Source of the DNA: CAYGZL01 sp964354345
GTDB lineage: Bacteria > Chloroflexota > Anaerolineae > Anaerolineales > UBA4823
Assembly (NCBI GenBank): GCA_964354345.1
Contig: CAYGZL010000073.1
Span: 1-43,741 of the forward strand
DNA: 43,741 nucleotides
Direction: 5' to 3'
The translations under genes were made by a program, and so were the position numbers. Position 1 is the first letter of the stretch. The number at the start of each line of letters is the position of its first letter. A model generated the notes under the pieces. It was given only the letters and a program-made list of their open reading frames with translations, did not search any database and had not been told where the DNA came from. Of the stretch, positions 31,948 through 39,989 are shown piece by piece.

Positions 31948-33246
31948 ATGACTGTAACTGCTGTGATTGGCACACAATGGGGGGATGAAGCCAAGGGTAA
32001 AATTGTTGACTTACTTGCTAAAAATGCCGCCATTGTAGCTCGATTCAACGGCGGTGATAATGCCGGTCACACAGTGGTCAATCCACTTGGTACCTTCAAG
32101 CTGCGCCTGACTCCCAATGGATTCTATTACCCTGAGACAGCCTGCGTGATCGGCCCAGGTGTGGTGATCAACCTGGAAACCTTGATCAATGAAATTCACA
32201 CCATTCAGGATAGCGGGATTACATTGCTGGAACGCCTGTGGGTTTCACCCCGCTGCCATGTGGTTATGCCCTATCACCCACTGCTGGAGGCCATTTATGA
32301 AGATGCCAAAGGGCAGGGACGCACCGGCACCACCCGCCGTGGCATGGGCCCGACCTTCGCCGACAAGGTAAGTTATAACGGCATCCGCCTGGCTGACCTG
32401 GCAAACCCTGCCTTACTGGTGGAAAAGCTACGCGTCCAACTCTCAATCAAGAATCCCATCCTGGCGGCTTTCGGGATACCAACACTGGATTTATCTACCG
32501 TGCTGGAGGAAAAGCTGGCCCAGTTCGATATCATCCGCACCGTCGTGCGTGAGTCATTTGGGCTTGTCCAGGCAGCCATTGAGCGTGGTGCGGCAATCGT
32601 ACTGGAAGGCGCCCAGGGCGCCCTGTTGGATGTAGACTGGGGCACCTATCCCTTTAGTACTGCCTCCACTACCCTGGCTGGCGGCGCTTCCGCCGGGTTA
32701 GGTTTAGCTCCCTGTCAGATCCAGCGGGTCGTAGGCGTCGCCAAGGCATACACCAGCCGTGTAGGGGCTGGTCCAATGCCAACCGAATTGCTGGATGCTA
32801 CTGGTGAGACACTGCGTCGCGAGGGCGCCGAGTTCGGCACAGTGACTGGCCGGCCGCGGCGGTGCGGCTGGCTGGATGCGGCTGCCCTACGCTTCACCGT
32901 CCATTTAAATGGTGTTACCGAGCTAGCCCTGACCAAGTTAGATGTGCTGGATACGCTGCCAACGATCGAGATTTGTCTGGGCTACCAACGAGGATCAGTC
33001 CTGCAGAGCGAAGGATCTCGGCTGTGGCAGTATTGGGAAGGTGATGCCCATTGGCTTTCGGAGTGCCAGCCAGTTTACATTGAAATGGAAGGCTGGCAGC
33101 AATCAACGAAAGGCGTGCGCACTTTCGACCAGCTTCCTCCCCAGGCTCAGGTCTACATTCGTAAAGTAGAAGACCTTGTCGGCGCACCGGTGACCATCGT
33201 CTCGGTTGGTCCTGGGCGCGATGAGATTATCCCAGTGCCACAATAA
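31948..33246 (+). CDS. purA: Adenylosuccinate synthetase
   Basis: PurA joins IMP and aspartate using GTP to form adenylosuccinate, the first step from IMP to AMP. The N-terminal GTQWGDEAKGK contains catalytic Asp13; NAGHTV carries catalytic His41; RRGMGPTFADK and LEGAQGALLDVDWGTYPF are the IMP and GTP sites; the C-terminal KLDVLD is the guanine-recognition site. At 432 residues it is full length. AAGGA lies eight bases before the ATG. Its 3' end overlaps purB, which runs the other way, by 20 bp. Confidence 0.97.
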   Translation: MTVTAVIGTQWGDEAKGKIVDLLAKNAAIVARFNGGDNAGHTVVNPLGTFKLRLTPNGFYYPETACVIGPGVVINLETLINEIHTIQDSGITLLERLWVSPRCHVVMPYHPLLEAIYEDAKGQGRTGTTRRGMGPTFADKVSYNGIRLADLANPALLVEKLRVQLSIKNPILAAFGIPTLDLSTVLEEKLAQFDIIRTVVRESFGLVQAAIERGAAIVLEGAQGALLDVDWGTYPFSTASTTLAGGASAGLGLAPCQIQRVVGVAKAYTSRVGAGPMPTELLDATGETLRREGAEFGTVTGRPRRCGWLDAAALRFTVHLNGVTELALTKLDVLDTLPTIEICLGYQRGSVLQSEGSRLWQYWEGDAHWLSECQPVYIEMEGWQQSTKGVRTFDQLPPQAQVYIRKVEDLVGAPVTIVSVGPGRDEIIPVPQ

Positions 33247-34630
33247 CTACTGTCCGGATGTGCGCTGCAAGAGCCCGGGCGCGTTGAGGCGCGTCACCCA
33301 GATGACCACGCGCGTCCATTAAGGATAACAACGTCTCCTCCGAAAGATAGCCGCAAATATCAGCATCCTGCTGTAAGCGCTCGGTTAGGGGGTTGGGTTG
33401 CCCGGACTGGAAAGCCTGCCAGGCAACCAGCGCATGCTGACGCAGCCGCTCGTGCATCACCTGCCGGTCAGCGCCAGCTTTACCTAACGCCATTAATATA
33501 CGCTCCAAGGCAGCAAACGGGCTGTACAACTTCAGATTTCGCTCGCAAACTTTTTCGTCAACCTGTAAACCTTTCAGGATCCGTGTGGCTACGATCACCA
33601 GCTCATCTGCGATGAGAAAGGCCTCCGGCAGCAACAAGCGACGGTTAGCTGAATCGTCCAATGTCCGCTCCAGCAATGACTGCGCCGCGTTATCCCATGC
33701 CAGGCGCGGCAGCTGGGCTAACACTCGGGCCAGAGAATTGATCTTCTCTGCCTGAATCGGATTACGCTTGAACGGCATCGCCGATGACCCTACCTGGCTC
33801 TCACCGAAAGGTTCCCGCCACTCCCCGAGCGATGGATTTTGTAAAATCCGTAAGTCAAAGGCGAATTTATTCAGCGAACTGGCCAACCCTGCCAGCGTAC
33901 TGATAACCTGGTAATCCTGCTTGCGCGGGTAGACCTGGCTGGTTACCGGATAAAATGGCAAATCCAGGCGCTGTGAAAGATGCGCCTGAAAGTCCGCCAG
34001 ATGTTCAATCCCCAACAGGTCGGCATAAGCCGCACTGGTCCCCACTGCGCCTGTAAACCCCTTCCCCCGTACATCGGCTCGCACGTGCTGCAACGCCTGG
34101 TAATCGACCAGCAAATCTTGGGCATAGAACGCTAACCGGTAGCCCAGGGTAGATGGTTCAGCAGGTTGCAGGTGCGTGAGAGCGATAATTGGAAGATCGG
34201 CCCAGGTTTCGATCCTCCCGGCGAACAGGTGGAGAAGCCTGGCAAGTTTGGATAAAATTAAATCCAATGCATCCTGTATGCGCAAGGCATCGGCATTATC
34301 TTCGATATCGGTGGATGTAGCTCCCAGGTGAAGGATGCCACCCCCTCCTGGCGTTTGCTCCGCAAAGGTGTGTAACTCCGCCATCAAGTCATGGTGAATC
34401 TCGGTCTCGATTTCCAGAGCGCGCCGCATGTCCACATCTTCAGCCGATGCCCGTAACTTAGTTGCCTGTTCAGGGCGGACCAATCCGAATTCGGCCTGAG
34501 TTTCGGCCAACGCACACCAGATTTTTCGCCATAGACGGCGCTTGTGGGCTTCGCTCCACAACCGGCGCATCTCAGCACTGCCATAACGCCAGGTGAAAGG
34601 AGATAGATAGGTATCGTAATCGAAGGTCAT
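33227..34630 (-). CDS. purB: Adenylosuccinate lyase
   Basis: PurB splits adenylosuccinate to AMP and fumarate, and also acts on SAICAR. The fumarase/aspartase-superfamily signature GSSAMPFKRNPIQAEKI is near residue 275-290, the catalytic-His region is LHLGATSTDIEDNADA, and THLQPAEPSTLGYR is also present. At 467 residues it is full length. It converges with and overlaps purA by 20 bp, so the two enzymes handling adenylosuccinate are neighbours but not co-transcribed. Its transcript appears leaderless (TATAAT six bases before ATG). Confidence 0.97.
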   Translation of the reverse strand: MTFDYDTYLSPFTWRYGSAEMRRLWSEAHKRRLWRKIWCALAETQAEFGLVRPEQATKLRASAEDVDMRRALEIETEIHHDLMAELHTFAEQTPGGGGILHLGATSTDIEDNADALRIQDALDLILSKLARLLHLFAGRIETWADLPIIALTHLQPAEPSTLGYRLAFYAQDLLVDYQALQHVRADVRGKGFTGAVGTSAAYADLLGIEHLADFQAHLSQRLDLPFYPVTSQVYPRKQDYQVISTLAGLASSLNKFAFDLRILQNPSLGEWREPFGESQVGSSAMPFKRNPIQAEKINSLARVLAQLPRLAWDNAAQSLLERTLDDSANRRLLLPEAFLIADELVIVATRILKGLQVDEKVCERNLKLYSPFAALERILMALGKAGADRQVMHERLRQHALVAWQAFQSGQPNPLTERLQQDADICGYLSEETLLSLMDARGHLGDAPQRARALAAHIRTVVIVALG

Positions 34631-34636
34631 TCTTCC

Positions 34637-34642
34637 ATTATA
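34637..34642 (-). promoter_or_regulatory. -10 box of a leaderless purB transcript
   Basis: On the minus strand TATAAT (34642-34637) is followed by six bases (GGAAGA) and then the purB ATG, so transcription should begin on the start codon itself. A plus-strand TATAAT at 34661-34666 points the other way, giving a possible divergent promoter pair. Confidence 0.55.
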
Positions 34643-34883
34643 CGTCTAAACTAAACGGGATATAATAGTCCAATTTAAGAAAGCGAGACCCTGACAATGA
34701 AGAGTTCTTTACCGCGTTGGAAGCAGGACTCATCTGGTGCGAATTACCAATACCGGTTTGATCGAAAGCCATCCGTACGATGTGATTGTCATCAAAGAAA
34801 CCCTCAACTACCAGGTTTATCAGACGTAACCAAATCTCTGGGCATGGGTTAACACACAAGATTTATTCTGTTTGGAGGTGTCA
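34643..34883 (+). other. Intergenic region with a possible small coding remnant
   Basis: The stretch between purB and etfB includes a plus-strand TATAAT (34661-34666) and a frame from 34701 to 34829 with protein-like composition (RITNTGLIESHPYDVIVIK), starting at best at a GTG at 34737. It has no Shine-Dalgarno and I do not recognise it. It could be a gene remnant or chance. GGAGG at 34874-34878 belongs to etfB. Confidence 0.3.
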
Positions 34884-35789
34884 ATGGCTTTCAGCCGCCC
34901 TTATCAATGTGTTGTACTGGTGAAGCAAGTACCCGATACACGCAATATCACTGGAGACGTGATGACCCCAGATGGCACAATGAACCGCACTGCCTTGCCT
35001 GCCATCTTTAATCCCGAAGATCTCCATGCCCTTGAGATGGCGTTACAAGTTAAGGAGCAATATGGCGCCGAAGTGACGGTCTTATCTATGGGGCCACTCC
35101 AGGCCACCGCGGTGCTGCGGGAAGCGCTCTATCGCGGTGCTGACCGGGTCGCGCTCATCTCCGACCGCAAATTTGCCGGTGCTGACACTCAGGCTACTTC
35201 CTACACCCTGGCAAAAGCAATCGAAAAAGCCGGGAGTTTCGACCTGGTTTTCTGTGGGCGACAGGCTATCGATGGCGATACCGCACAGGTCGGCCCGCAG
35301 GTGGCAGAAAAGCTGGGTTTCCCTCAGATCACCTATGCTGAACAGATCATCCAGCTAACCCGGGAGGGTATTATTGTGCAACGTGCTTTCGAGCAGGGCG
35401 TTGAATTGGTGCAGTGCCAGCTTCCCGCTCTCTTGACTGTGGTGGCTTCCGCCAACCGACCGCGCCCGGCTTCAGTGCGCAAGCGCATCGAATACAAGCT
35501 GGCCGCCGCGCCAAACGAATATCCGGCTTTGCTAAAAAAGTACCCGGAGTTTCGTGACGCGACTACTTTAGAAGGTTACTTGAGCACTCATCACCTCGAA
35601 ATTCCAGTCTGGTCGGCCGCTGATCTGCAGGTTGACGAGACGCAAATTGGGCTGGCTGGTTCGCCAACCCAGGTGCACAAAGTGAATTTCGTGGTCCTGG
35701 AAAGTACGGAGATTAAAGAGATTCCACCAACGCCGCAGGGGATACAGGCCTTAATCCAGGAATTAATCCAGGAATATATCGTTGGCTGA
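34884..35789 (+). CDS. etfB: Electron transfer flavoprotein subunit beta
   Basis: The protein begins CVVLVKQVPDT and contains FNPEDLHALEMALQ, VLSMGP, ALYRGADRVALISD and FCGRQAIDGDTAQVGPQ, all conserved in EtfB, which binds AMP or FAD and shuttles electrons from acyl-CoA dehydrogenases to the quinone pool. The ATG at 34884, five bases after GGAGG, is used; a TTG four codons earlier is also in frame. At 301 residues it is somewhat longer than classic EtfB (about 255) because of a C-terminal extension. It is first in an etfB-etfA-dehydrogenase operon. Confidence 0.95.
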   Translation: MAFSRPYQCVVLVKQVPDTRNITGDVMTPDGTMNRTALPAIFNPEDLHALEMALQVKEQYGAEVTVLSMGPLQATAVLREALYRGADRVALISDRKFAGADTQATSYTLAKAIEKAGSFDLVFCGRQAIDGDTAQVGPQVAEKLGFPQITYAEQIIQLTREGIIVQRAFEQGVELVQCQLPALLTVVASANRPRPASVRKRIEYKLAAAPNEYPALLKKYPEFRDATTLEGYLSTHHLEIPVWSAADLQVDETQIGLAGSPTQVHKVNFVVLESTEIKEIPPTPQGIQALIQELIQEYIVG

Positions 35790-35805
35790 GAATACAGGTG
35801 TGATC

Positions 35806-36846
35806 ATGTCAGAGCAACCCGCGGAAAGATTGCTCCGCAATATATGGGTATTTATTGAACAGGATGAAGGTAAGCTGGCGGATGTCGGTCTGGAATTGCT
35901 GGCCAAAGCGCATGAACTGGCCGCGACGCTGAATGGAGAGGTGTGGGCAGCGCTCCCTGGCCACCAGGTGACTGGTCTGGCTGAGCAGGTCATCCAATCC
36001 GGCGCTGACCACGTGCTGGTAATAAACCATCCCGAGCTGGCCTTATACCGCACGCTGCCTTACACGCGCGTATTGGTTGCCCTGGCGCGCCAGCACCAGC
36101 CGTATATTTTCCTGATCGGCGCTACACCGGTTGGCCGTGACCTGGCGCCGCGCGTGGCTTCGGCGCTCAAGGTTGGTTTAACTGCCGATTGCACCGATTT
36201 ACAGATCGGCGATTATACCATTCGCAAGGAAAACCGCACGGTCCAGGATTTGCTCTACCAGATCCGGCCAGCCTTCGGTGGCAACCTGATCGCCACCATT
36301 GTCAACCCAAACACCCGCCCGCAAATGGCGACCGTGCGCCCGGGTGTGATGCGGCGCGCCATCCCCGATCCCAATCGTACCGGCATAATCGAAGCAGTGG
36401 AAGCACACTTCGAGCCGGGCGATTTCGCCTTACAGGTGCTCAGCCACGCGATGCGCCCCCCTAGCGTTCATTTGACTGATGCACCGGTTATCGTCTCAGG
36501 TGGTGGCGGCGTGAAGAACAAAGAGGTGTTCCAGCTCATCGAAGAACTGGCGCACCTGCTGGGGGGCGAAGTAGGTGCTTCACGGGCGGCAGTGGATGCT
36601 GGGCTGATTTCCCGCGAACACCAAGTAGGCCAAACCGGCACGACTGTACGTCCGCGTCTGTATATTGCCGCCGGCATCTCCGGCGCTGTCCAGCACCGGG
36701 CTGGCATGGACCAGTCCAATAAAATTATCGCCATCAATACCGACCCGAACGCTCCGATCTTCCAGATCGCCCAATATAAGATTGTCGGCGACGCGGCTGA
36801 AGTGCTGCCGATGCTGATCAAGGCATTGAAAGAGAAAACCAAATGA
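35806..36846 (+). CDS. etfA: Electron transfer flavoprotein subunit alpha
   Basis: The C-terminal FAD-binding domain is clear: VSGGGGVKN, GGEVGASRAAVDAG, VGQTGTTVRPRLYIAAGISGAVQHRAGM and INTDPNAPIFQIAQYKIVGD. EtfA pairs with EtfB to accept electrons from the acyl-CoA dehydrogenase encoded next. The ATG at 35806 (16 nt after the etfB stop) is chosen; a TTG at 35782 is in frame but overlaps etfB. The stop overlaps the start of the dehydrogenase by 4 nt (ATGA). Confidence 0.96.
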   Translation: MSEQPAERLLRNIWVFIEQDEGKLADVGLELLAKAHELAATLNGEVWAALPGHQVTGLAEQVIQSGADHVLVINHPELALYRTLPYTRVLVALARQHQPYIFLIGATPVGRDLAPRVASALKVGLTADCTDLQIGDYTIRKENRTVQDLLYQIRPAFGGNLIATIVNPNTRPQMATVRPGVMRRAIPDPNRTGIIEAVEAHFEPGDFALQVLSHAMRPPSVHLTDAPVIVSGGGGVKNKEVFQLIEELAHLLGGEVGASRAAVDAGLISREHQVGQTGTTVRPRLYIAAGISGAVQHRAGMDQSNKIIAINTDPNAPIFQIAQYKIVGDAAEVLPMLIKALKEKTK

Positions 36847-38615
36847 GCGGTGCGAACCCTTCTGACAACTTCTATCAGGATAACCCCGACTTGCAGTTCC
36901 GCTTGCAGCAAATCGACTTGCAAGAGGTCGTACGCATCAAGGAGAAAGGTTACACCCAGCATGCCCAGTACCCCACGGCGCCGCGCAGCTATGCCGACGC
37001 CATTGAGAACTATGGCTTGATGCTGGAAGTATTGGGGGAAATCTGCGCCACTGTGGTGGCGCCTCAGGCATCCCAGGCTGATGAAGAAGGCGCCCGCTTT
37101 GAGAACGGCGAGGTGTATTACGCCCAGGTAACAAGTGAAGCCCTCGAAACCCTGCGGCAAGCCGAGCTGATGGGCGCAATGCTGCCCTGGGAATACGGTG
37201 GATTGAACCTGCCCGAGACGGTTTATGCCATGATGGTCGAGATGATTTCCCGTGCTGAGTCCGGGCTGATGTCAATTTTTGGACTGCAGGAGATCGCGGC
37301 TTCGATCAACGAATTTGCTGAAGAGGAACTGAAGCAGCGTTTTCTGCCGCGCTTTTCGCGGGGCGAAGTGACCGGCGCCATGGTGCTGACCGAGCCGGAC
37401 GCCGGTTCCGACCTGGGCGCGGTTCAAACCAGGGCTGTGTATGACGAAGCTGCGGGAGTTTGGCGAATTAACGGGGTTAAGCGCTTCATCACCAATGGTT
37501 GCGCTGCCATCCAATTAGTGCTGGCGCGCTCTGAAGAGGGTTCATCCGATGCCCGTGGTCTGTCGCTGTTCCTGCTCGAGCGGGATGAGACCGTGCGCAT
37601 CCGGCGTATCGAGAACAAGTTAGGTATGCGCGCCTCGCCCACCTGCGAAATCCAATACAACAATACCCCGGCTTACTTGATCGGCAAACGGCGCTTTGGT
37701 CTGTTGCGCTACGCGATGAACCTGATGAATGGCGCCCGCCTAGCCGTTGGTGCACAGGCGATCGGCATTGCGGAAGCAGCCTATCGCGAGGCTTATCGGT
37801 ATGCTGGCGCTCGTATCCAGTTCGGTCGCCCGGTGCGCGATCTGCCGGCGGTATCGCGTATGCTGCTATCCATGCTTAGCGAGATCGAAGCAGGTCGGGC
37901 ATTGCTCTTCGAGACCGGACGCTGGGTTGACCAACTCAAGGCTTACGATCAGCTCCTGGCTGAAAGCCCGTCATCTGATCCAACCCTGCGCCAAAAGCAA
38001 AAACAAGCTTCCAGTCTGGCTGATTCCCTGACCCCGCTGACCAAGTTCTACAATACCGAGATGGGTAACCGGGTGTGCTACCAGGCGATGCAGGTGCATG
38101 GCGGGGTGGGTTATATGCGCGAATTCAACATCGAACGCTATTGTCGCGATGTCCGCGTGACCAATATCTACGAAGGTACCAGCCAGCTCCAGGTGGTGGC
38201 CGCAACTGGCAAGTTGCTTGGTCACGCCCTGGATCCGCTGTTGGCGGAATGGGCGTCTTTGGATTACTCAGGAGTACAGGCGATGGAAACCAACGAAACA
38301 GTAGTCGCGGTTGAAAACATCGCCGGGCTCAAAGCCCAACTGGTTGAAGCAAATAGCCTGTTCCAGCGTGCCACAGACAGCTTGAAAGCCCACGAGCGGG
38401 ATATCATCGACTACTACGCGGTTGACCTGGTGAGTATGGCCTGTCATCTGATCAATTCCTGGTTGTTGTTGAGGGACGCAACCACATCGGCGCGCAAACT
38501 TGCTATAGCTCAGGTGTACATTATAGAGCACCTGCCAGATATCCACCGCGCTGGCGAGGCGCTCCTGACAGCGGACGCAGTACCGCTCAAGGCGCGAGAG
38601 CTCATCTTCGGTTGA
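36843..38615 (+). CDS. Acyl-CoA dehydrogenase (long form, 590 aa)
   Basis: The enzyme carries out FAD-dependent alpha,beta-dehydrogenation of acyl-CoA. Motifs include VLTEPDAGSDLGAVQT and the FITNGCAA FAD loop, QFGRPV, QVHGGVGYMREFNIERYCRDVRV and IYEGTSQLQ, where the catalytic Glu is near residue 444. A C-terminal extension of about 130 residues places it with the longer members seen in beta-oxidation or aromatic and branched-chain acid degradation. It is coupled to etfA by an ATGA overlap and so likely donates electrons to that ETF. The acyl substrate is not evident. Confidence 0.95.
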   Translation: MSGANPSDNFYQDNPDLQFRLQQIDLQEVVRIKEKGYTQHAQYPTAPRSYADAIENYGLMLEVLGEICATVVAPQASQADEEGARFENGEVYYAQVTSEALETLRQAELMGAMLPWEYGGLNLPETVYAMMVEMISRAESGLMSIFGLQEIAASINEFAEEELKQRFLPRFSRGEVTGAMVLTEPDAGSDLGAVQTRAVYDEAAGVWRINGVKRFITNGCAAIQLVLARSEEGSSDARGLSLFLLERDETVRIRRIENKLGMRASPTCEIQYNNTPAYLIGKRRFGLLRYAMNLMNGARLAVGAQAIGIAEAAYREAYRYAGARIQFGRPVRDLPAVSRMLLSMLSEIEAGRALLFETGRWVDQLKAYDQLLAESPSSDPTLRQKQKQASSLADSLTPLTKFYNTEMGNRVCYQAMQVHGGVGYMREFNIERYCRDVRVTNIYEGTSQLQVVAATGKLLGHALDPLLAEWASLDYSGVQAMETNETVVAVENIAGLKAQLVEANSLFQRATDSLKAHERDIIDYYAVDLVSMACHLINSWLLLRDATTSARKLAIAQVYIIEHLPDIHRAGEALLTADAVPLKARELIFG

Positions 38616-38643
38616 AAGAATTCGATCTGCAAGGAGAATCGCA

Positions 38644-39426
38644 ATGGGTCTTTTAACCGCTAAAAATGCACTTATTTTTGGTTTAGCCAACGATCGCAGT
38701 ATCGCCTGGGGGATTGCCCAGGCTTTCAAGGAACATGGCGCAACGCTTGGCTTCAGCTCCCACCCGGCGGTGGATCGACATGCTCGTCCGCTGGCTGCTC
38801 AGCTTGGCGCCAGCTTCTACGAGCTTTGTGATGTCGCCAATGATATCGAAATCGAACGTGTGGCTGAGAAAGCCAAAACAGCTTTGGGCGAGATAGATAT
38901 CCTGGTGCACGCCGTGGCATTTGCTGATCGCAGCGAATTGGAAGGCGCCTACTACCACACCACTCGCGCCGGCTTTCACCTGGCAATGGACATCAGCGTC
39001 TATTCGTTTACTGCAATTGCCCGGTATCTCGAACCACTGCTGCGTCCAGGCAGCTCGCTGATCACCTTGACCTATTATGGCGCCGAGAAAGTGGCGCCGA
39101 ACTACAACGTGATGGGCGTCGCCAAAGCTGCTCTGGAAGCCTCGGTGCGCTACCTGGCATACGACTTTGGTCCGCGTCATATCCGGGTAAATGCCATCTC
39201 GGCCGGTCCCATCCGCACCCTGTCCGCGGCCGGCGTCGCTGGTTTCAAATCAATGCATCGTCACTTCAACCGCCTGGCGCCGTTACAGCAGAACATTACT
39301 ATCGAAGATGTCGGCAACACAGCCATCTATCTGGCCTCAGATCTGTCGTCAAAAGTTACCGGAGAAGTGATTTACGTGGATTCGGGGTACAATATCCTGG
39401 CATTCCCCATTCCGCCTTGTGACTAG
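38644..39426 (+). CDS. fabI: Enoyl-[acyl-carrier-protein] reductase (NADH), FabI type
   Basis: FabI carries out the last reduction in each round of fatty-acid elongation. The protein has FGLANDRSIAWGIAQA (cofactor site), the Tyr-x6-Lys catalytic pair in PNYNVMGVAK (Tyr154, Lys161) with an upstream Tyr, and RVNAISAGPIRTL. At 260 residues it is full length. AAGGAG lies seven bases before the ATG. It follows the acyl-CoA dehydrogenase by 28 nt, so synthesis and oxidation enzymes stand side by side. Confidence 0.96.
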   Translation: MGLLTAKNALIFGLANDRSIAWGIAQAFKEHGATLGFSSHPAVDRHARPLAAQLGASFYELCDVANDIEIERVAEKAKTALGEIDILVHAVAFADRSELEGAYYHTTRAGFHLAMDISVYSFTAIARYLEPLLRPGSSLITLTYYGAEKVAPNYNVMGVAKAALEASVRYLAYDFGPRHIRVNAISAGPIRTLSAAGVAGFKSMHRHFNRLAPLQQNITIEDVGNTAIYLASDLSSKVTGEVIYVDSGYNILAFPIPPCD

Positions 39427-39450
39427 AGAATTTTTATTAGCAAAGGGTCT

Positions 39451-39912
39451 ATGTTCCGCCGTCGACAAGAACAAGCAATTACTCCATCCACCCAACCGGC
39501 GCCCACAGAACGCGTCACCTCGGTGCTTGGCCCGGGCGTGATCTGGAAAGGCAACCTGAGCGGCAGCGGCGGTATCCGTATCGAAGGCACCTTTGAAGGC
39601 GACATCACCTTGCGCGGCTTGCTCGTGGTCGGCGAGACTGGCCGGGTAACCTGCCAGACTTTGCGCGCCAATCTGGTGATCATCGCTGGCGTGGTACGGG
39701 GCGACATTTACGCCGAGAAACTTGAAATTCGCGCTACAGGTCGGGTGTGGGGTAATGTAGTCACTGCTGCTTTCGCTACCGAAGAGGGCTCCTTCCTGCG
39801 CGGCCAGATCCGCATGGAAGAACAAGTGGATATCGGGCTAAGCCTGACCCCACCTAGCGATATACCCTCAGAAGAGGTAGAAAGCGCCCCATCGGCAGGG
39901 ACAGAGGGATAA
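39451..39912 (+). CDS. Bactofilin (polymer-forming cytoskeletal protein)
   Basis: The 153-residue protein has the bactofilin core: LGPGVIWKGNLSGSGGIRIEGTFEGDI, then repeated hydrophobic turns (GETGRVTCQTLRANLVIIAGVVRGDIYAEKLEIRATGRVWGNV) of a right-handed beta-helix, flanked by Pro-rich disordered ends. Bactofilins polymerise without nucleotides and organise cell-wall or membrane-associated machinery. It is the last gene of the plus-strand run from etfB. Its Shine-Dalgarno (AAGGG) is weak and close. Confidence 0.92.
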   Translation: MFRRRQEQAITPSTQPAPTERVTSVLGPGVIWKGNLSGSGGIRIEGTFEGDITLRGLLVVGETGRVTCQTLRANLVIIAGVVRGDIYAEKLEIRATGRVWGNVVTAAFATEEGSFLRGQIRMEEQVDIGLSLTPPSDIPSEEVESAPSAGTEG

Positions 39913-39952
39913 AGGATTTCGAAAACTAACCGGCGTCCCGGGATGTGGACCG

Positions 39953-39989
39953 AGCGGTAGAGCTACCGCTGCGGTAGGAATACCGCTAC
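39953..39989. repeat. Palindromic REP-like repeat at the 3' end of the solute-binding protein gene
   Basis: AGCGGTAG-AG-CTACCGCT (39953-39970) is a perfect palindrome, and the same GCGGTAG/CTACCGC units continue with GCGGTA-GGAA-TACCGC (39971-39986). The tandem hairpins lie between convergent genes and could end transcription from both. The lipoprotein reading frame ends inside it. Confidence 0.7.
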
